Counted from the first letter of the stretch, positions 36,489-44,342 are shown. The stretch is 64,000 nucleotides of DNA from Litoreibacter roseus (GCF_009811795.1 NZ_BLJE01000001.1:1054001-1118000); one strand, 5' to 3'. Numbers and translations are program-made. Notes: generated by a model not told the origin, from the letters alone.

Positions 36489-37034
36489 TCAGGTCTTAAC
36501 CGGGCCAATCATCATGATCATCTGGCGACCTTCCATCTTAGGCATGTTTTCCACCTTGCCCGATCCTTCGACGTCGTCCGCCACGCGTTCCAGAAGTTCG
36601 CGCCCCAGATTGAGGTGCGCCATTTCCCGACCACGGAACCTCAAGGTGACCTTCACCTTGTCGCCGTTCTCGAGGAACTTGAAAACATTGCGCATCTTCA
36701 CGTCATAATCATGCGTGTCGGTGTTGGGTCGAAACTTGACCTCTTTCACCTCGATGGTCTTCTGCTTCTTGCGCGCCTCGGATTCGCGCTTTTGCTGTTC
36801 GTATTTGTACTTGCCGAAATCCATGATCTTACAGACCGGCGGATTGGCATTGGGTGAGATCTCTACAAGATCAAGTCCGGCCTCGGCGGCCATTTCCATG
36901 GCGCGGGCTGGTGTGACAACACCGACGTTTTCGCCGTCGGCACCGATCAATCGGATTTCATCTGACCGGATGCGGTCGTTGACGCGGGGTCCGGTTTCAC
37001 GCACCGGGGGTGCGTTGTGGGGTCTGCGGGCTAT
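36489..37034 (-). CDS. infC: Translation initiation factor IF-3, apparent ATA start
   Basis: IF-3 keeps ribosomal subunits apart and rejects incorrect start codons. The 181-residue protein has the N-domain ([40 protein letters not shown]), the lysine-rich linker region [18 protein letters not shown], and the C-domain ([40 protein letters not shown]). The family N-terminus ARRPHNAPP is preceded by ATA (37032-37034) with AGAAGGA nine bases upstream. An ATG exists at 37100, but it lies inside a likely promoter and gives an untypical Arg-rich extension. A rare start codon fits the known self-control of infC (AUU in E. coli). The hairpin at 36445 follows its stop. Confidence 0.93.
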   Translation of the reverse strand: MARRPHNAPPVRETGPRVNDRIRSDEIRLIGADGENVGVVTPARAMEMAAEAGLDLVEISPNANPPVCKIMDFGKYKYEQQKRESEARKKQKTIEVKEVKFRPNTDTHDYDVKMRNVFKFLENGDKVKVTLRFRGREMAHLNLGRELLERVADDVEGSGKVENMPKMEGRQMIMMIGPVKT

Positions 37035-37076
37035 GGCCTCAAGTCCTTCTGTCGTTAAAAATAAAGGTCTGCGCAA

Positions 37077-37104
37077 AACTAAGCGCCGTCGTCGGGTCAT
37101 TCAA
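37077..37104 (-). promoter_or_regulatory. Candidate infC promoter
   Basis: On the minus strand TTGAAT (37099-37104) and TTAGTT (37077-37082) are 16 bases apart. Transcription would begin near 37070, giving a leader of about 35 bases with AGAAGGA before the ATA start. The ATG at 37100 overlaps the -35 element, so it could not be on this transcript. The remaining upstream gap (to 37230) also carries the promoter of the divergent acidic protein gene. Confidence 0.5.
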
Positions 37105-37230
37105 GTCGGTTTTCCGCCGACACATCGGATTGCGGAACATTCGGCTTGGTCTTCGGTTGAGACTACGTGATGCAGTGCCACCGGGGGCGTCAATGCACGC
37201 ATTCTCCCGAAAAGACGAGAGGGAAGATTC

Positions 37231-38289
37231 ATGAAATATCATTTTGTCATTGGTTTGGCAGCGACTCTGGCCGTTGGCGTTGGGGCGTCACATTCAGCTT
37301 ACGCAATGGGCTGGTTTTCTTCGGAAGAGGAAGAGGTCGCACCGCCAGCCCAAGAACCTGCGGACAGCGCCGTCACGGCACCCGATGCAGTTGAGGATCT
37401 TGAAGAGCAGGCTGAAGACGCTGCAGATACGGCGACCGAGACCGCGAATGACGCCGCCGCTGAGACAGAAGACGCCGTTGAAGGTGGGGCTGAAGTCGCT
37501 GATGATGCTGCAGCCGAGGCGGAAGAGGCAGTTGAGGGCGGGGCAGAGGCAGTTGAAGAGACCGCCGAGGATGCGGTGAATGCAACCGAAGGTGCTGCGG
37601 ATGACGCTGCTGCCGCAACCGAAGAGGCTACAGAAAACGCTGCCGAAACCGCTGAAGAGGCCGCCGATGCAGTTGGCGATACGCTGAACGACGCGGCGGA
37701 TAGTGCAGCCGATACGGCTCAGGAAGGTCTGAACGCCGTTGAAGGTGCGGCAGAAGACGCTGGAGACGCCGCCGCAGACGCCGTGGAAAGCGGAACTGAA
37801 GCTGCATCAGAGGTCGGCAATGCTGTTGAAGGTGCTGCTGAGAGTGTCACGGACACTGCCGATGATGCGGCATCTGAAGGTGCACAAGCCGTTGAAGAGG
37901 CAGCGGAAGGTGCGGTCGATGGCGCCGATGCCGTAGAGGATGCAGCGACAGATGCAACGGACACCGTCGAAGAAAGCGCTGCTGAGGCCGCCGAGTCAGC
38001 AGAGGATACTGCAACGGAAGCTACGGAGAGTGACGCATCTGATACCAGTTCCGATGCGGGATCTTCAGATGACGCCGCAGATCAGAACGAAGCAGCGGCC
38101 GCTGAAACAGACGCCGGACCGCTGACTGTTGAAGGGTTTGACTACGACGCCGCTGTTGAGCAAATCGATGCGTCTGACATGAACGTTGTTGCTAAGACTG
38201 CCCTGAAAAACAGCCTTCAGGCCGTCCGCGACAACCCGGATGCGCTGCGTGAAGTGTTGGAGCAAGTGCGGGCTGCAACCGGACAATAG
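37231..38289 (+). CDS. Secreted, extremely acidic Ala/Glu/Asp-rich repeat protein
   Basis: The 352-residue protein has a clear Sec signal (cut after SAYA, residue 25). Then follows a long low-complexity region built of variants of AVEGGAE, AVEGAAED, AVEEAAEG and DDAAAEAEEA. From residue 26 to 321 I find no Lys, Arg, His or Cys. The last about 50 residues form a different, ordinary-looking domain (GFDYDAAVEQIDASDMN, then the first Lys at 322). The repeat has the look of amphipathic or LEA-like helices or an extended polyacid. A GAGGGAAG site precedes the ATG. Function is unknown; metal, calcium or osmotic roles, or cell-surface charge, are possible. It is divergent from infC. Confidence 0.85.
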   Translation: MKYHFVIGLAATLAVGVGASHSAYAMGWFSSEEEEVAPPAQEPADSAVTAPDAVEDLEEQAEDAADTATETANDAAAETEDAVEGGAEVADDAAAEAEEAVEGGAEAVEETAEDAVNATEGAADDAAAATEEATENAAETAEEAADAVGDTLNDAADSAADTAQEGLNAVEGAAEDAGDAAADAVESGTEAASEVGNAVEGAAESVTDTADDAASEGAQAVEEAAEGAVDGADAVEDAATDATDTVEESAAEAAESAEDTATEATESDASDTSSDAGSSDDAADQNEAAAAETDAGPLTVEGFDYDAAVEQIDASDMNVVAKTALKNSLQAVRDNPDALREVLEQVRAATGQ

Positions 38290-38313
38290 GCCCGGTCGCA
38301 TAGTTTTCTAATC

Positions 38314-38338
38314 GGTTAGGCGGCACGTCCGCCTAGCC
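38314..38338. terminator. Hairpin between convergent genes, containing the fpr stop codon
   Basis: GGTTAGGCGG-cacgt-CCGCCTAGCC forms a 10-bp stem with one G-T(U) pair, 25 bases after the acidic protein gene. The fpr stop codon (38333-38335) lies within its right arm. There is no T-run on either side, so it is a probable but atypical shared terminator. Confidence 0.55.
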
Positions 38339-39169
38339 AACGAACGCCTTTTCGACCACATATTCCGCCGGTTCCGAGTTCGCGCCTTCGCGCAGGCCGA
38401 ACCCTTCCAGGATTTCCTTCAGGTCGTTGTTCAATCCAATGGACCCGCACACCATAGCGCGGTCAGTTTCCGGTGAAATCGGCGGCACGCCCAGATCAGT
38501 GAACAACTCCCCAGACTTCAGTTTTTCGGTAATACGGCCCATCTTGGTGCTCTCTTCCCGGGTCGTCGTCGGGTAATATTTCAGTTTTCCGGCAACCATT
38601 TCACCGATCAGCGGGTCGTTCTCCAGTCCTTCGACCAACTGACGGCCGTATTCCAGTTCCGCCACATCGCGGCAGGTGTGGGTTACGATGACCTCGTCAT
38701 AGTCTTCGTAGGTCTGCGGCTCCCGCAACAGCGACGCGAACGGGGCGAAGCCTGTGCCGGTCGAAAAGAAGTAAATCCGTTTGCCGGGCAGAAGTGCGTC
38801 GTGAACAAGGGTGCCCACGGGTTTGGGGCGCAGGATAATTTCGTCACCGACCTGAATGTGCTGCAGCTTCGACGTCAGCGGGCCATCCTGAACCTTGATC
38901 GAATAGAACTCCAGCTCATCATCCCAGGAAGGTGACGCGATCGAGTATGCGCGGAGCAAGGGTTTCGTGCGCCCAGTCGCGGGGTCCGGATCACCCATAA
39001 GCCCGATCATGACAAACTCGCCGGAACGGAAGCGCAGGGATTGCGGGCGTGTTACCCGAAAGGAAAACAGGCGGTCGGTCCAATGCGTGACAGAGGTCAC
39101 CGTCTGGGCGTCAGGCAGGGTCGGGACGGGTTTGGCTGTGGCGGTGGTCACTGTGGTCTGCTCGGTCAT
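38333..39169 (-). CDS. fpr: Ferredoxin--NADP reductase
   Basis: Fpr moves electrons between NADPH and ferredoxin or flavodoxin. The 278-residue enzyme has the FAD motif LLRAYSIASPSWDDELEFYS, the NADP pyrophosphate motif YFFSTGTGFAPFASLLREP, AMVCGSIGLNNDLKEIL, and ends EYVVEKAFVG as bacterial-type FPRs do. It is the last gene of the sulfite reduction operon, 60 nt after the DUF934 gene. No cysJ is present, so Fpr with a ferredoxin is the natural electron supply to the siroheme enzyme here; this is inference from the operon. Confidence 0.95.
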   Translation of the reverse strand: MTEQTTVTTATAKPVPTLPDAQTVTSVTHWTDRLFSFRVTRPQSLRFRSGEFVMIGLMGDPDPATGRTKPLLRAYSIASPSWDDELEFYSIKVQDGPLTSKLQHIQVGDEIILRPKPVGTLVHDALLPGKRIYFFSTGTGFAPFASLLREPQTYEDYDEVIVTHTCRDVAELEYGRQLVEGLENDPLIGEMVAGKLKYYPTTTREESTKMGRITEKLKSGELFTDLGVPPISPETDRAMVCGSIGLNNDLKEILEGFGLREGANSEPAEYVVEKAFVG

Positions 39170-39229
39170 GTCTTTTTTACGAAGCCTGATTTGGCCCCGT
39201 CCTCTGATGGGTCAAAATGGGAAATATGT

Positions 39230-39649
39230 CTAGCCGCGCAGGCGCGACTGATAGTCATGGGTTTGCCAGCCAGCCCGGTCGCGCCATTGATTTTCTGGCT
39301 GGCGGCGTGCGAGATCTTCATCGATCTCCACATCGTCAAAACCCGACCGCCGCGCCATCGCGTACTGATCTGCAATGACATGGCCCTTAGCGCGAAGACG
39401 CCCCTCGAAGCCCATCAGACGCAGGCGCCGCGCAATGGTAAACCCGCGTCCGTCCGCAAACGACGGAAAGTCGATGCGGATCATGTCAATTTCAGCCAGC
39501 CGATTGGACAGGGTGTTTGGATCCGCGTCACTCGGCAGGTCGATGGACAGAACTGGCCCGGCGTGATTTGCGGGCAGATCTTCCAGAGCGATGAAGTCGT
39601 AGTCCCAGTCATCGGGTTTGAAACCCGCGTCACTGACAATCACACTCAT
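39230..39649 (-). CDS. DUF934 family protein of the sulfur assimilation operon
   Basis: The 139-residue protein resembles DUF934 (CysX-like) proteins that accompany cysI and cysH in many proteobacteria. Visible family parts are VLSIDLPSDADPNTL, IDFPSFADGRGFTIARRLR and GFEGRLRAKGHVIADQYA. Its biochemical role is not established; it may help electron transfer or stability of the siroheme enzyme. It starts 3 nt after the cysH stop. The C-terminus is short and polar (THDYQSRLRG), without the cysteines a redox protein would need. Confidence 0.85.
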   Translation of the reverse strand: MSVIVSDAGFKPDDWDYDFIALEDLPANHAGPVLSIDLPSDADPNTLSNRLAEIDMIRIDFPSFADGRGFTIARRLRLMGFEGRLRAKGHVIADQYAMARRSGFDDVEIDEDLARRQPENQWRDRAGWQTHDYQSRLRG

Positions 39650-39652
39650 GTT

Positions 39653-40399
39653 TTATGTCCTTGCTTGGGCAGGTCCGCGCACAGCTTTGCCGTCCACGAA
39701 GTGAATGCCGCATTCGTCTTTTGCCTGTCCGCGCCAGCGCCCGGCCCGTGGGTCTTCGTCTGCCCGTGCCTTTGTCGTGCATGGCACGCATCCGACAGAC
39801 GGATACCCCTGCGAGACAAGCGGATGGCGGGGCAGGCGGTTGTTTATCATGTATTCCCGAATGTCATCGGTATCGAAATGGGCGAGCGGATTGACTTTCA
39901 TCCGACCATCCGCGCCCGCCTCGAAAAACTCAAGCTGCGCCCGCTGCCCACCTTGGTACCGTTTGCGTCCGGTGATCCATGCATCGAACCCCTCGAGTGC
40001 CTTGTCCAGAGGCCGGGTCTTTCGCAGCGCGCAGCAGGCGTCGACATCGTAGAGGTGCAGTAGATTGTCGACGTCCTGCTCCAAAAGCTCGCCCCGATCA
40101 GGACGGATCACCTTGACGTTGAGACCTAGCTTGGCGGCCAGATCACTTTGATAGGTAAGCGTTTCGGGAAACAGCATCTCGGTATCGATAAAGAGCACGG
40201 GAATGGTCCGGTCCACACGCGACAGCATGTGAAGCAGAACGACCGACTCTGCGCCAAAAGAACTGACCATTGCGATTTGACCAACCAGCGCATCACGGAC
40301 CGCATGGGCCAACACATCGCTGCCGGAATGATGCGCAAAGCGGCTGTTCAACTCCGCAGCGCGCTCTGAGATCGGGGCGAGGGGAGCCTCAAGCGGCAT
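39653..40399 (-). CDS. cysH: Adenylyl-sulfate (APS-type) reductase CysH
   Basis: The 248-residue enzyme reduces activated sulfate to sulfite. It has the nucleotide-binding SSFGAESVVLLHMLSRVD, DTEMLFPETLTYQSDL, a CC pair in VDACCALRKTRPLDKAL and a CxxC in SVGCVPCTTKARADED. The CC and CxxC cysteines form a [4Fe-4S] site found in enzymes that use APS, so this is the APS type and not the E. coli PAPS type. The cysteine-containing catalytic tail reads KDECGIHFVDG. It overlaps the cysI stop by 11 nt. Confidence 0.95.
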   Translation of the reverse strand: MPLEAPLAPISERAAELNSRFAHHSGSDVLAHAVRDALVGQIAMVSSFGAESVVLLHMLSRVDRTIPVLFIDTEMLFPETLTYQSDLAAKLGLNVKVIRPDRGELLEQDVDNLLHLYDVDACCALRKTRPLDKALEGFDAWITGRKRYQGGQRAQLEFFEAGADGRMKVNPLAHFDTDDIREYMINNRLPRHPLVSQGYPSVGCVPCTTKARADEDPRAGRWRGQAKDECGIHFVDGKAVRGPAQART

Positions 40400-42053
40400 T
40401 GGCCTTCACCTCCGGATAAAGCGCCGCCTTGAATGGGGCCAGGCCCAGACGGCGGTAGGTTTGAAGAAAGGTCTCATCCGGATCCTCACGCAGATCGAGA
40501 TAGGCATAGATGAGCCGCTCTATCGCGGGAACAATCTCGTCATAGGCAAAGCCTGGTCCCGCCCGCTCGCCAATGGCAGCAGTTTCCGTTCCGTCGCCAC
40601 CCAGTGTGATCTGGTAGTTTTCGACACCGGCGCGGTCGAGTCCGAGGATACCGATATGGCCCACATGGTGATGTCCGCAGGCATTGATGCAGCCAGAGAT
40701 CTTGATCTTCAACGCACCGATATCATGCTCCAGCTTCAATTCGTCGAAGCGGGTCGCAATCTGTTGCGCAACCGGGATCGAACGCGCCGTCGCCAGGGCG
40801 CAGTAATCCATACCCGGGCAGGCGATAATGTCCGAGATCAGCCCAATATTGGCCGTTGCCAACCCATGCTCTTTTAGCCGCGCGTGGATCGCGGGCAGGT
40901 GCGATTTGTGCACATGGGGCAGGATCACGTTCTGCTCGTGGCTGATGCGCAACTCGTCATGACCGTACTCTTGCGCGATCTTCGCCATCTCACGCATTTG
41001 GTCGGAGGTCGCATCGCCGGGCGTCTGCCCCTGTGCCTTCAAGCTGATTGACACGATCGCGTAGTCGGGATTGCGATGCGCCGTCAGGTTGGTGTCCGCC
41101 CATGACCGAAACACTGGGTCTTCATGGTAAGTTGCCTTGAACTGCGCGACAGAGCTTTCGATGAATTCCGGCGCTTTGAACTGTGCCTCGATCTTGGCAA
41201 GCCAGTCCTGATCCACGCCAGAGAACTCCGGTTGGATCAAGACAAAGCGGTCTTCAACCAGATCTCGGATCGTCTCCAGCCCGTTTTCATGAACGGTTAT
41301 CTTAATCCGGGCCTTGTATTTGTTGTCGCGACGGCCGAGCAGGTTGTAGACGCTGACGATGGCTTCGACGTAGGGCAGCAAGTCCGCCTTCGGCAGAAAT
41401 TCCCGCAGAGTTTTGCCGACCATCGGCGTCCGGCCCAAACCACCACCAACAATCACCTCAAAGCCAGCGTCACCGTCTTTCGTAACCATACGCAGGCCGA
41501 TGTCGTGGGCTTTGGTAACAGCACGGTCGTTAGGGGCGCCGGTGACCGCGATCTTGAACTTCCGCGGCAGGAACTGGAATTCTGGATGATCGGTTGACCA
41601 CTGGCGCAAAAGTTCAGCCACCGGGCGGGGGTCCTCGATCTCATCCGCCGCAGCGCCTGCGAAATGGTCCGCCGTCACGTTTCGGATCGTGTTGCCGGAG
41701 GTTTGAATGGCATGCATCCCGACCTCACCCAATGCATCCAGCATGTCTGGTACGTCGCGCAACTTGGGCCAGTTGTACTGGATATTCTGACGTGTGGTGA
41801 AATGTCCGTAGCCCTTGTCCCACTTGTCAGCGATATCAGCCAGCGTCGTCATTTGCATGCTGTTGAGCGTGCCATAGGGGATCGCCACGCGAAGCATGTA
41901 GGCGTGCAGTTGCAAATAGAGCCCGTTCATCAGGCGGAGCGGTTTGAACTCGTCCTCTGTCAGCGAACCGTCAATGCGCCGCTCGACCTGCGCGCGGAAT
42001 TGCGCGTTGCGCTCGCGCAGGAAATCGCGGTCGAAATCTGAATAATGGTACAT
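40389..42053 (-). CDS. cysI: Assimilatory sulfite (or nitrite) reductase, siroheme type
   Basis: The 554-residue protein catalyses six-electron reduction, most likely of sulfite to sulfide given the operon. It has the siroheme/[4Fe-4S] cysteine motifs CPGMDYCALA and SGCINACGHHH, the substrate region TTRQNIQYNWPKLRDVP and the GNTIRNVTAD element. Its single-chain, ferredoxin-type build fits the absence of cysJ and presence of fpr. The start is ATG at 42053 (MYHYSDFDRDFL); the frame upstream overlaps the DUF2849 gene. The neighbours cysH, cysG and DUF2849 make sulfite the better guess over nitrite. Confidence 0.94.
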   Translation of the reverse strand: MYHYSDFDRDFLRERNAQFRAQVERRIDGSLTEDEFKPLRLMNGLYLQLHAYMLRVAIPYGTLNSMQMTTLADIADKWDKGYGHFTTRQNIQYNWPKLRDVPDMLDALGEVGMHAIQTSGNTIRNVTADHFAGAAADEIEDPRPVAELLRQWSTDHPEFQFLPRKFKIAVTGAPNDRAVTKAHDIGLRMVTKDGDAGFEVIVGGGLGRTPMVGKTLREFLPKADLLPYVEAIVSVYNLLGRRDNKYKARIKITVHENGLETIRDLVEDRFVLIQPEFSGVDQDWLAKIEAQFKAPEFIESSVAQFKATYHEDPVFRSWADTNLTAHRNPDYAIVSISLKAQGQTPGDATSDQMREMAKIAQEYGHDELRISHEQNVILPHVHKSHLPAIHARLKEHGLATANIGLISDIIACPGMDYCALATARSIPVAQQIATRFDELKLEHDIGALKIKISGCINACGHHHVGHIGILGLDRAGVENYQITLGGDGTETAAIGERAGPGFAYDEIVPAIERLIYAYLDLREDPDETFLQTYRRLGLAPFKAALYPEVKANAA

Positions 42054-42054
42054 C

Positions 42055-42357
42055 TCAGGACAACTCCACTTGCTTGCCGTGGGCATAATTGGACGGGCCG
42101 CGCGTACGGAACTCTTCCCGGAAATGGGTCGGTTGTGGTCCATCATCCGTGATCTGGACGTCTGCCAAATAGGCGCCGACCACTTGGTCAGGCTGAGACT
42201 GTGCCAGCAAAAGGCGCAAATCGCCGTGGGCGGCGTCTTCAATCACTTCCGCCTCGCCAATCTTGCGGGACCAGGTGTCGGCTTCCGTCAGGTAGATCAC
42301 ATCGCCTTCAAGCAGCGCATTTGCTGTTACGACTTTAGGGGTGAACGGCTTGCTCAT
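42055..42357 (-). CDS. DUF2849 family protein
   Basis: The 100-residue protein belongs to a small family found in alphaproteobacteria between cysG and cysI. It reads VVTANALLEGDVIYLTEADT at the start, then a middle with HGDLRLLLAQSQPDQVVGAY, and a tail THFREEFRTRGPSNYAHGK. It has no cysteines and no export signal. Its function is unknown; constant linkage suggests a role in sulfite reductase assembly or siroheme delivery. Start overlaps the cysG stop by 4 nt and its end is 1 nt before the cysI start. Confidence 0.88.
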   Translation of the reverse strand: MSKPFTPKVVTANALLEGDVIYLTEADTWSRKIGEAEVIEDAAHGDLRLLLAQSQPDQVVGAYLADVQITDDGPQPTHFREEFRTRGPSNYAHGKQVELS

Positions 42358-43745
42358 GAGGCAGCCTCCTTCTGTTCAAAGTCTTCCGCCGCCGCGAGGG
42401 CGGCTCTGGGCGCGAGGCCAAGGAATGTCAGGGCGGGGCCGTCAAACCCGGCGTTTTGCAGGGCAGGCTCCAGCTCTGCCAGCGTTGTCGACAGAATCTG
42501 CTGCGTCGGACGGGACGCGTTTTCGATCACTGTCACCGGCGTCGCGGGATCTGCGCCATGCATCAAAAGGCGGCCTTGAAGGAAACGGGCGGACTTCTTG
42601 CCCATGTAGATCGCAGCAACTTCGCCGGGTTGGGCCAAAGCGCGCCAATCGTGATCCGCAAACCCCTTCGTGTCGTGACCTGTTATGAAGCGAACGCCAG
42701 AGTTGCGACCGCGCTTGGTGAGGCTCTGACCCAAGATTGCCACAGCGGCAGACGCGGATGTGATGCCGGGAATAATGCGCCACGCAACACCACTGGCCTC
42801 GCAAGCTTCGATCTCTTCGTCCAGCCGCCCGAACACTGTCGGGTCCCCGGATTTGAGCCGAACAACATAGGCACCGCCGCGGGCGTGGCTGACAATCATT
42901 TCGTTGATCGCATCTTGCGTCACGGACGGGCCGAAGCCTTCCTTTCCGGCGGACAGAAGCGTGGCCTCCCGGCGGGCCAACTCCAGAATCTCCGGCGCAA
43001 CCAGGCGGTCGTAGATGATAACATCCGCTGTATCGAGCGCTTTGCGGGCCTTCAGTGTCAGGAGTTCCGGATCGCCAGGACCAGCGCCAACAAGGTCAAC
43101 GCGCCCTTCTTTTTCCGGCGCTGCCAGATGTTGACCGAGAAGATCCTCAAGCGCCGTTTGTGCTTCGGCTTCACCCGTCACGGCGGGCCCTGCCTTGAAG
43201 TAATAATCCGACCAGAAATCGCGACGCTTTACACCAAAGGGCAGGGCCTCAACCCGTGTGCGAAACGCTTTGCCGACCCGGGCCAGCAGTCCCAATGTGG
43301 GCGGCAGCTTTTCTTCCAGATCCTTCTTGATGGCACGGGCCAGCACGGGGGCCGCGCCTTCCGTGCCGATAGCGACTGTTACGGGATCACGGTCGACAAT
43401 TGCAGGCGTGATGAATTGGCTATCGCCCAGGTTGTCCACGATATTGACGAGTGCGCCGTCTGCATGGGCCAGACTTGCAACGCGAGCGTCCTCCGCCTCG
43501 TCTTCGTTTGCCGCGTAAAACAGACGTGCGCACATCGCGTCGCCCGGTTCCATCGCTCGGGGGATCAGTGTAAGAACGCCCTCAGCGGCCCATGCGTGTA
43601 TTTCTGGCGCCGCGTTTTGCGCTACAACCGTCAGTCTTGCTTCGGTTTTCAGAAGAAGACGCAATTTCGCCAGCGCTGCGTCACCGCCGCCAGACAAAAC
43701 AATACGCCGTCCCTCGACTGCCATAAAGATTGGAAAGTGTTTCAT
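42354..43745 (-). CDS. cysG: Siroheme synthase, bifunctional CysG
   Basis: CysG makes siroheme from uroporphyrinogen III. The N-terminal dehydrogenase/ferrochelatase part starts MKHFPIFMAVEGRRIVLSGG with a nucleotide-binding Gly-rich loop, and contains NLGDSQFITPAIVDRDPVTV and APVLARAIKKDLE. The C-terminal methyltransferase part has VDLVGAGPGDPELLTLKARK, VVRLKSGDPTVFGRLDEE, IPGITSASAAVA and VIENASRPTQQ. The length of 463 residues is normal. The ATG at 43745 is chosen because it begins the first domain; the longer frame lies over the promoter region. It leads the operon for sulfite reduction, which needs siroheme. Confidence 0.96.
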   Translation of the reverse strand: MKHFPIFMAVEGRRIVLSGGGDAALAKLRLLLKTEARLTVVAQNAAPEIHAWAAEGVLTLIPRAMEPGDAMCARLFYAANEDEAEDARVASLAHADGALVNIVDNLGDSQFITPAIVDRDPVTVAIGTEGAAPVLARAIKKDLEEKLPPTLGLLARVGKAFRTRVEALPFGVKRRDFWSDYYFKAGPAVTGEAEAQTALEDLLGQHLAAPEKEGRVDLVGAGPGDPELLTLKARKALDTADVIIYDRLVAPEILELARREATLLSAGKEGFGPSVTQDAINEMIVSHARGGAYVVRLKSGDPTVFGRLDEEIEACEASGVAWRIIPGITSASAAVAILGQSLTKRGRNSGVRFITGHDTKGFADHDWRALAQPGEVAAIYMGKKSARFLQGRLLMHGADPATPVTVIENASRPTQQILSTTLAELEPALQNAGFDGPALTFLGLAPRAALAAAEDFEQKEAAS

Positions 43746-43776
43746 TGAAATCTCTCGCTTCGTTGATCTCAATATA

Positions 43777-43831
43777 GAACAATTTCCTAATTTTATGCTA
43801 TACGACGCACGAGATAAGGAATATTGTTTCC
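43777..43831. promoter_or_regulatory. Divergent control region between cysG and the Lrp-type regulator
   Basis: The 135-base AT-rich gap holds two similar elements in opposite orientation: GAACAATTTCC (43777-43787), the reverse of GGAAATTGTTC, and GGAATATTGTTTCC (43818-43831), itself an imperfect palindrome. Their centres lie about 42 bases apart, close to four DNA turns. This arrangement suits cooperative binding of an Lrp/AsnC octamer, such as the product of the adjacent gene. Promoter elements of both genes probably lie between them, for example TTATCT-16-TAAAAT toward cysG. Confidence 0.4.
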
Positions 43832-43880
43832 GGGATTGATGCCTTTTACGTATTTGTTCCACGATGAAGGGAGATTTGGA

Positions 43881-44342
43881 ATGACAGTCCGCCTTGATGC
43901 CACGGATCGGAATATTCTCTCAGAACTTCAGGCCGATGCCTCGCAGTCTTTGGAGGAAATCGCCCGCAAAGTGGGGTCATCGAAGACCCCGGTCTGGAAC
44001 AGGATCAAAAAACTGCGCGGCGCCGGGGTGATCAAGCAGGACACCGTTATTTTGGATCCCGAAGCCTTGGGGCTGGAGGCGTGTTTTTTCGTACTCGTTC
44101 GCACGTCAGAGCATGAGGCCGATTGGCAGCAAAGGTTCCTCAGCACGCTGAAGGCGCGTCCCGAAGTGATGGAGGCGCACAGGCTTGCCGGTGATATCGA
44201 CTACATCCTGAAAGTGCGCGTCACGAATGCACGCGCCTACGATGAGTTCTATCAGGCCTTGATCTCGGAGGTGCGGATTTTCAACGTAACCGCGCTGCTT
44301 TCGATGGAAGAGATCAAGTCCACAACGGTTTTGCCGCTCTAG
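43881..44342 (+). CDS. Lrp/AsnC family transcriptional regulator
   Basis: The 153-residue protein has an N-terminal winged helix-turn-helix (LDATDRNILSELQADASQSL, EEIARKVGSSKTPVWNRIKK) and a C-terminal RAM ligand-binding domain (VMEAHRLAGDIDYILKVRV). It is divergent from cysG and probably controls the sulfite reduction operon, perhaps sensing cysteine or another amino acid; the ligand cannot be read. The ATG at 43881 follows AAGGGAG. Its last 4 nt overlap the end of the DsbA-like gene on the other strand. It is not a siroheme decarboxylase: it keeps the full DNA-binding helix. Confidence 0.94.
   Translation: MTVRLDATDRNILSELQADASQSLEEIARKVGSSKTPVWNRIKKLRGAGVIKQDTVILDPEALGLEACFFVLVRTSEHEADWQQRFLSTLKARPEVMEAHRLAGDIDYILKVRVTNARAYDEFYQALISEVRIFNVTALLSMEEIKSTTVLPL

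Noticed and set aside
37373-37964. Frames on both strands inside the acidic repeat gene
   Set aside because: The GC-rich repeated codons keep all frames open; only the frame with the signal peptide and distinct C-terminal domain makes sense.
39041-40063. A 340-codon plus-strand frame opposite fpr, DUF934 and cysH
   Set aside because: It spans three real minus-strand genes and their junctions, so it is a composite shadow.
42456-43748. A 430-codon open frame on the plus strand opposite cysG
   Set aside because: It lies fully antisense to a clear CysG gene, has no recognisable domain, is rich in Arg/Cys/Gln as shadow frames of GC-rich genes are, and lacks a ribosome site.
43881-44342. Siroheme decarboxylase (AhbA/NirD-like) instead of an Lrp regulator, given the cysG neighbourhood
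   Set aside because: The protein keeps a complete helix-turn-helix and the RAM domain, and the operon is for sulfite reduction, not heme d1.
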